This document shows, one piece after another, positions 60,260 to 64,000 of a stretch of 64,000 nt of DNA. The notes under the pieces were generated by a model. It ran no database searches. It saw only the letters and a list, made by a program, of their open reading frames with translations, and was not told the DNA's origin. Positions within the stretch are counted from its first letter, which is position 1. Each line of letters begins with the position of its first letter. The position numbers and the translations under genes are program-made. The stretch covers positions 12,068-76,067 of the forward strand of contig JBAWEQ010000016.1 in assembly GCA_049591295.1 (NCBI GenBank). The letters are read 5' to 3'. The DNA is from DTPS01 sp049591295 (lineage in GTDB: Bacteria; Acidobacteriota; UBA4820; DSQY01).

Positions 60260-63208
60260 TCAGAAGAGCTTCCAGATGCGGAGGAAGACGACGCGCTGGC
60301 CCTTCACCGCGGGGACGTCGCTGTGCAGGGCGTAGCCTATGCTGGCGGTGATGTAGGTGTGGGCGGGGCCGCCCACGGCGGCCTGCAGGCCAACCCCCGT
60401 GTGGTCCTCCCACGGCCCCTCCAGCCGGTCCAACTGCACGCGCGCCCGCTGCACCATCAGCCCCAGGTGGACCACGTCGGCCAGGTTGAAATTGTATGAA
60501 AGCGTTCCGATGGAGCCGCGCTCGAACCGCACGCCGCTTCCGCTGAAGCCTGCGAGCGACTGGGGCCCCATCCAGGTGAACTGGTAGCGGCTGAAGCGGT
60601 CCAGGCGCTCCCCGTCCAGCCAGGTCAGCCCCACGGCGAGTTTCTGGCTGGAGGTGAGGGAGAAGTTCTGGCTCACGGCCAGGCTCCAGAGCCGGTAGTT
60701 CCGGCTGAGGGAGTCCTCCCCTTGCCGGCCGGGCAGCCCCCACGGCTGCCACTGGGTGCGGTGGTGGGCCTCCCAGGTGGCCTCCGTGGAGAATCCCCCC
60801 CAGGCGCCCGTGAAGTCCAGGCCGGTCCCGAGGTCGAAGTGGTTGGACGGCGTGGCGAAGAGGGGAGAGGTGAAGGAACTCGTCCGGAAGCCCCGGTAGG
60901 TCGCATCCATGGTGAGGGCCAGCTTGGTGGCGGGCGTGAACCGCCAGGCCAGGCTCCCTCCCAGATCCTCGCTGAAGTCCTTGAGCCTCTGCCGGCGGTC
61001 CTCCTGGCCATCGCGGTACACGCGGTCGAGCATGGGCACGAGGAAGAAGGTGCCGTGCAGTTCCCCGTCCACCCTCGGCCAGAGGTTCACCTTGGATAGG
61101 ATGAGCGTGTTCAGTGCTCCCGAGGCGAAGACCTGCATCTGCGAATGGGTGCCCATCCAGTCCGAATCGAAGTACTCCACCCCCAGCAGGGGGAGCGTGC
61201 TGGAGAACCCCGGGTCGTGGTAGAGACCGGCGACCCCGAGAAACCAGCTGTGCTTGGGCTTCATGCGGAGCTGGCGGCTCCCGTCCGAGCGCTTGACGAG
61301 GTAGCGGTAGCCGGCGCTCGTCTCCTGGAGGATGGGCCTGTCGCTCCGTTCCGCCTCCGCGAATAGGGACGGGTAGCGCGGATTGTTGACTTCCACGTGG
61401 GTGAAGACCACCGTGCGCGAGGCGGTCAGGGTGACCGGTCCCATCGAGAAGATCTGCAACCCCTCCACCCGCGAGAGCAGCCAGTAGGTCCGGCCGTCCG
61501 GCCCCAGGAAGGGAGCGAAGTGGTCGGTCTCCCGGTTGCTAACCTGCGGCCGTTCGAGGTGCCCCTGAGTCACCTCCATCTTGACGGTCACGAAGCTCCG
61601 GGCGTCCACCCAGGCCTTCCCTTCGTAGAGGTTCCCGGCGGCCGCCGGCGCCGGGGAGAAGCCGAGTTCGTAGCAAGCATGTCCATCCGCCTCGCTCTGG
61701 CCGATATAGCGGTAGCGGTAGGCGTGGCCGAGAGTGAGGGCCATGGGGAGGGTGTCGGCCTCTTCGGGCTGGATGATGGGCAGTTCGGGGATCTTGCCCT
61801 TCCACGGGAGCCCCCCCAGGAGGAGTTGCCTTTGTACCCACGCGGACCCCTGTTCCTTGGAGTGGAAGAAGTCGTTGAGAAAGGTGACCGGCAGGGTCCC
61901 CGTTCCCCCGGGCATTTGAAAGTTGTAGTCCACGCGGGCATCGGCCGTGAAGTTCTGCAGGAAGAGATCCTGCTCCTCCTGAACGGCCTGATGGCGCGCG
62001 AGGATGACCTCCACGGGGAGGTGATAGGCCCCCACTACCGAGAGTCGCTGCTCGCCCACCACGGCGTTCCGCTGCCGCCGGAAGAGGAGCAGCAGCGGCG
62101 AGCCCTGCCAGGGCACGCGCAGGATCGTCTCCTCCTTGCCCAGGTCGGGCGTGGACTCGATGGGAAGGGGGCGGCCCGAAGGAAGGGCCAGGGCCCTGGG
62201 GGAGCTGATATCCAGCGTGGGAAGGTGCAGATCGAGAGGAGCGGCCGAGGAGCCTTCGCGGGTAGGGACGAGGACGATGCCCTGCAGCAGGGAATCCGGG
62301 TCCAGGAGGTTGATGAGGCCGATGTCCGTCCTGGGGCCGGAGGGTCCCAGGAGGGAGGTGGCCTCGGTGGCGTAGCCTGGCCCCATGGCCCGAGGCAGGT
62401 CGGCGCGCAGATCGAGCAGGGCCTTCCAGATCACCCGTGGCGATTCTCCCTCCACGTCGGTCCAGGTCACTCCGCGGTCTCCGGCCGCCAGGACGAGGAG
62501 CTGGGCCGCGATGGGCGTCCGGACCCTGGACAGGTGGAGCAGGAGATCCGCCCCGAGGTGGTGCTCCTGGATGAAGCGGGGGACCGCGGGCGGCAAGAGC
62601 TCCTCCGAGGGGAAGGGGCCGCCCGCGTATCCGTCGACGTAGGCGTCCAAGGACTCCCGGTAGAGGGGAGAGAGCAGGCGAAGAAGGTCGGGCGCCAGGT
62701 TGCCGAGGAGCAGCTCCGCCTTGCTGCCGCCGCGGAGCAGGGCCGTCCACCGCTTGATCTCCAGGGCCTGCCGCGCCTCCCCCTCTCGAGCCAGCGCCTC
62801 GAGATCCGGTGGCGCCAGCGACAGCTCCAACGCCTCCGCGCGGGAGCCGAACCGCTCGGAAAGCGTGGCCAGGTAGGGCCCGCGGGAGCGGTCCGGCAGC
62901 TTCGTGACGATGATGAGCCGGGCGTGGGCCGCCGTCACCGCCGCGGCGGCCCTCTCCAGGGCGGACCAGTCGGGCCGGTCGGCCCAAGGCGAGGGAATAT
63001 CCAGCGTCACCCCGAGGGGATTGCCCGGGTCGCACGGCTCGGCCGCCAGCGCCTCTTCCATGGCCGCCCAGGCGGGCGGTTCCACGCGCAAGCCGAATCG
63101 CATCGTCTGCCGCTGCTCGGGCGCCTGCTGAGCCAGCGCGGGCACCCACAGGAAGAGGAGCAGCGCTCCCCAGAAGAGCCTGTTCGCGCCAGCCTCGCCT
63201 GGCCTCAT
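60260..63208 (-). CDS. Large outer-membrane protein of unknown function
   Basis: A 982-residue exported protein. A signal peptide (LFWGALLLFLWVPALAQ) precedes an N-terminal region of about 360 residues with alternating beta and helical stretches (VTLDIPSPW, ARLIIVTKLP, ALELSLAP, AELLLGNL, ADLLLHLS) that could be a barrel-type alpha/beta domain. A central region includes a LolA/RseB-like AWVDARSFVTVKMEVTQGHLE. The last 300 residues consist of amphipathic strands ending IWKLF, consistent with an outer-membrane beta barrel and its C-terminal Phe. I cannot name a family. ATG 63208 has GAGGAAGG upstream. Confidence 0.78.
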   Translation of the reverse strand: MRPGEAGANRLFWGALLLFLWVPALAQQAPEQRQTMRFGLRVEPPAWAAMEEALAAEPCDPGNPLGVTLDIPSPWADRPDWSALERAAAAVTAAHARLIIVTKLPDRSRGPYLATLSERFGSRAEALELSLAPPDLEALAREGEARQALEIKRWTALLRGGSKAELLLGNLAPDLLRLLSPLYRESLDAYVDGYAGGPFPSEELLPPAVPRFIQEHHLGADLLLHLSRVRTPIAAQLLVLAAGDRGVTWTDVEGESPRVIWKALLDLRADLPRAMGPGYATEATSLLGPSGPRTDIGLINLLDPDSLLQGIVLVPTREGSSAAPLDLHLPTLDISSPRALALPSGRPLPIESTPDLGKEETILRVPWQGSPLLLLFRRQRNAVVGEQRLSVVGAYHLPVEVILARHQAVQEEQDLFLQNFTADARVDYNFQMPGGTGTLPVTFLNDFFHSKEQGSAWVQRQLLLGGLPWKGKIPELPIIQPEEADTLPMALTLGHAYRYRYIGQSEADGHACYELGFSPAPAAAGNLYEGKAWVDARSFVTVKMEVTQGHLERPQVSNRETDHFAPFLGPDGRTYWLLSRVEGLQIFSMGPVTLTASRTVVFTHVEVNNPRYPSLFAEAERSDRPILQETSAGYRYLVKRSDGSRQLRMKPKHSWFLGVAGLYHDPGFSSTLPLLGVEYFDSDWMGTHSQMQVFASGALNTLILSKVNLWPRVDGELHGTFFLVPMLDRVYRDGQEDRRQRLKDFSEDLGGSLAWRFTPATKLALTMDATYRGFRTSSFTSPLFATPSNHFDLGTGLDFTGAWGGFSTEATWEAHHRTQWQPWGLPGRQGEDSLSRNYRLWSLAVSQNFSLTSSQKLAVGLTWLDGERLDRFSRYQFTWMGPQSLAGFSGSGVRFERGSIGTLSYNFNLADVVHLGLMVQRARVQLDRLEGPWEDHTGVGLQAAVGGPAHTYITASIGYALHSDVPAVKGQRVVFLRIWKLF

Positions 63209-63688
63209 GGGAGCCTTCCTCTGATGGCGACCCTTGCCGTTCGCCATCTTGCGATGATCTCGACGGCTTACCGCTTCCATCGCAGGAGCATACGCCCTCT
63301 GGCGGCCCTCATTCTCCAATACCCAATGCCGACTTCTCCCTTCGAGAAGTCTAAGGCAATCTCGGAGGAGGCGCCAAGGCCGCCGTTCCCCCAATCCCGC
63401 GATTGAACTGAAACACAGGCCCCAAAGGGTGGTTGACACGTTGCTTTACGCAAACGGCCTTTCACCGGATAAGGGATTGGGGGCCTTCGACCCCGGCCTG
63501 GATCCGGGTGAAGAAGGCCTCCAAGGGCGGGGGTCCCTCCGTCAGGCTTTGCCTGCGGAGGGGGAGGGAATGGCCCTCCCTCTTCATAGAAAATGTCCTT
63601 TCTTTCGGTGAAGCACAATCGCCACCGGAGGAACAGCATCACCGTCGCGGCATGTCGATTCGGAGGTGTGTGCCGGAAAGGGGGTCGA
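63209..63688. other. 480-bp intergenic region
   Basis: No gene found on either strand. It contains a strong GC hairpin (63535-63562) and a CAATCCCGCGAT motif (63391-63403) that recurs near 41395-41404. A TTGACA at 63433-63438 has no good -10 partner. Confidence 0.45.
63535..63562. other. GC-rich hairpin between der and the outer-membrane gene
   Basis: Arms CCCTCCG-T-CAGGC and GCCTG-CGGAGGG around a TTT loop pair with one bulged base. No T tract follows on either strand, so terminator function is only possible. Confidence 0.5.
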
Positions 63689-64000
63689 TCACTCCTTGCG
63701 GTACTTCAGGACGAGCGGGGAGCCCTCCAGGTCGTAGCACTCCCGCATCCGGTTCTTGAGGTACCGGTGGTAGGAGTCGGGGGGAGGAAAGCGGGAGTTG
63801 GTGAAGAGGGTCAGGATGGGCGGGGCCGCCCCCGTCTGGGTGACGTATCGGATCTTGAAATCCTTGCCTCCCACGCTCGGCGGTGAGACGGCCCGGACGA
63901 TCTTCTCCAGGTTCTTGTTGAGGGTGGCCGTGGGGAACTGCTGCGAGAAGTTCCGGTAGACGCGCGCCACGGCCGGAAGGAGCTTGTCCAAGTGCCGGTT
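63689..64000 (-). CDS. der: Ribosome biogenesis GTPase Der, C-terminal end (5' end outside window)
   Basis: Only the last 103 codons are visible. The KH-like C-terminal domain of Der/EngA is recognised by LDKLLPAVARVYRNF, TATLNKNLEKIV, FKIRYVTQTGAAPPILTLFTN and YHRYLKNRMRECYDLEGSPLVLKYRK. The two GTPase domains lie beyond the right edge. Der assists 50S subunit assembly. The stop lies 480 bp from the next gene. Confidence 0.93.
   Translation of the reverse strand, partial: NRHLDKLLPAVARVYRNFSQQFPTATLNKNLEKIVRAVSPPSVGGKDFKIRYVTQTGAAPPILTLFTNSRFPPPDSYHRYLKNRMRECYDLEGSPLVLKYRKE

Overview
The window is about 64 kb of high-GC DNA, densely packed with bacterial genes. It encodes a complete Gram-negative envelope theme: LptD and LptE, LapA and LapB, and the Kdo enzymes KdsA, KdsC and KdsD. 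It also has a standard bacterial translation core (leuS, rplY, pth, rpsF-rpsR-rplI, der). The gene repertoire, including a small membrane protein after rplI and a conserved unknown protein coupled to prmA, resembles Acidobacteriota. That placement is an inference, not a proof. There is no phage, plasmid or CRISPR signature and no rRNA or tRNA gene. Many genes are translationally coupled through ATGA or GTGA overlaps.

Left part (1-25.6 kb): the 3' end of leuS, then lptE and a membrane protein. A response-regulator receiver domain fused to an asparaginase follows, with the asparaginase segments in permuted order. Next come a LemA/TPM operon, an amino-acid permease, and an operon of three membrane-fusion adaptors plus one MacB-type permease with no ATPase. 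After these lie a cytochrome c, a UbiA prenyltransferase coupled to a fused VTE5-like/VTE6-like prenol kinase, lptD with a MEMO gene, an MgtC family protein, thiC under a TPP riboswitch, and queG. The gap at 24.9-25.6 kb holds a regular cluster of DnaA-box-like 9-mers.

Middle part (25.6-41.3 kb, mostly minus strand): prmA, coaX, birA, nadC, a DUF721-like protein, lapB, lapA, kdsC, a secreted unknown, mgsA, a double-GAF protein with a clear intrinsic terminator, a TPR protein, a MaoC remnant, a LysE exporter, kdsD, kdsA and pyrG. The pyrG-cysE intergenic region is unusual. It carries a perfect 32-bp palindrome and an array of 21-bp tandem repeats that stays open in several frames.

Right part (41.3-64 kb): cysE, an MprF-type flippase-like protein, an M1 aminopeptidase, a large secreted metallopeptidase, rplY-pth, and the rpsF-rpsR-rplI operon continuing into small membrane proteins, a VanZ-like protein and a diguanylate cyclase. 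The 3' end of the cyclase is duplicated around a palindromic insert. Then come a saccharopine-dehydrogenase-like enzyme, purD, a class III aminotransferase, a metallo-beta-lactamase-fold hydrolase, folK, a 982-residue outer-membrane protein of unknown function, and the 3' end of der.

Promoters resemble sigma-70 sites, with an upstream TG-rich extension before TAnnnT. Short dispersed repeats (GCGAGAC, TAAGCCAT, CACCAAG types) mark many intergenic gaps.
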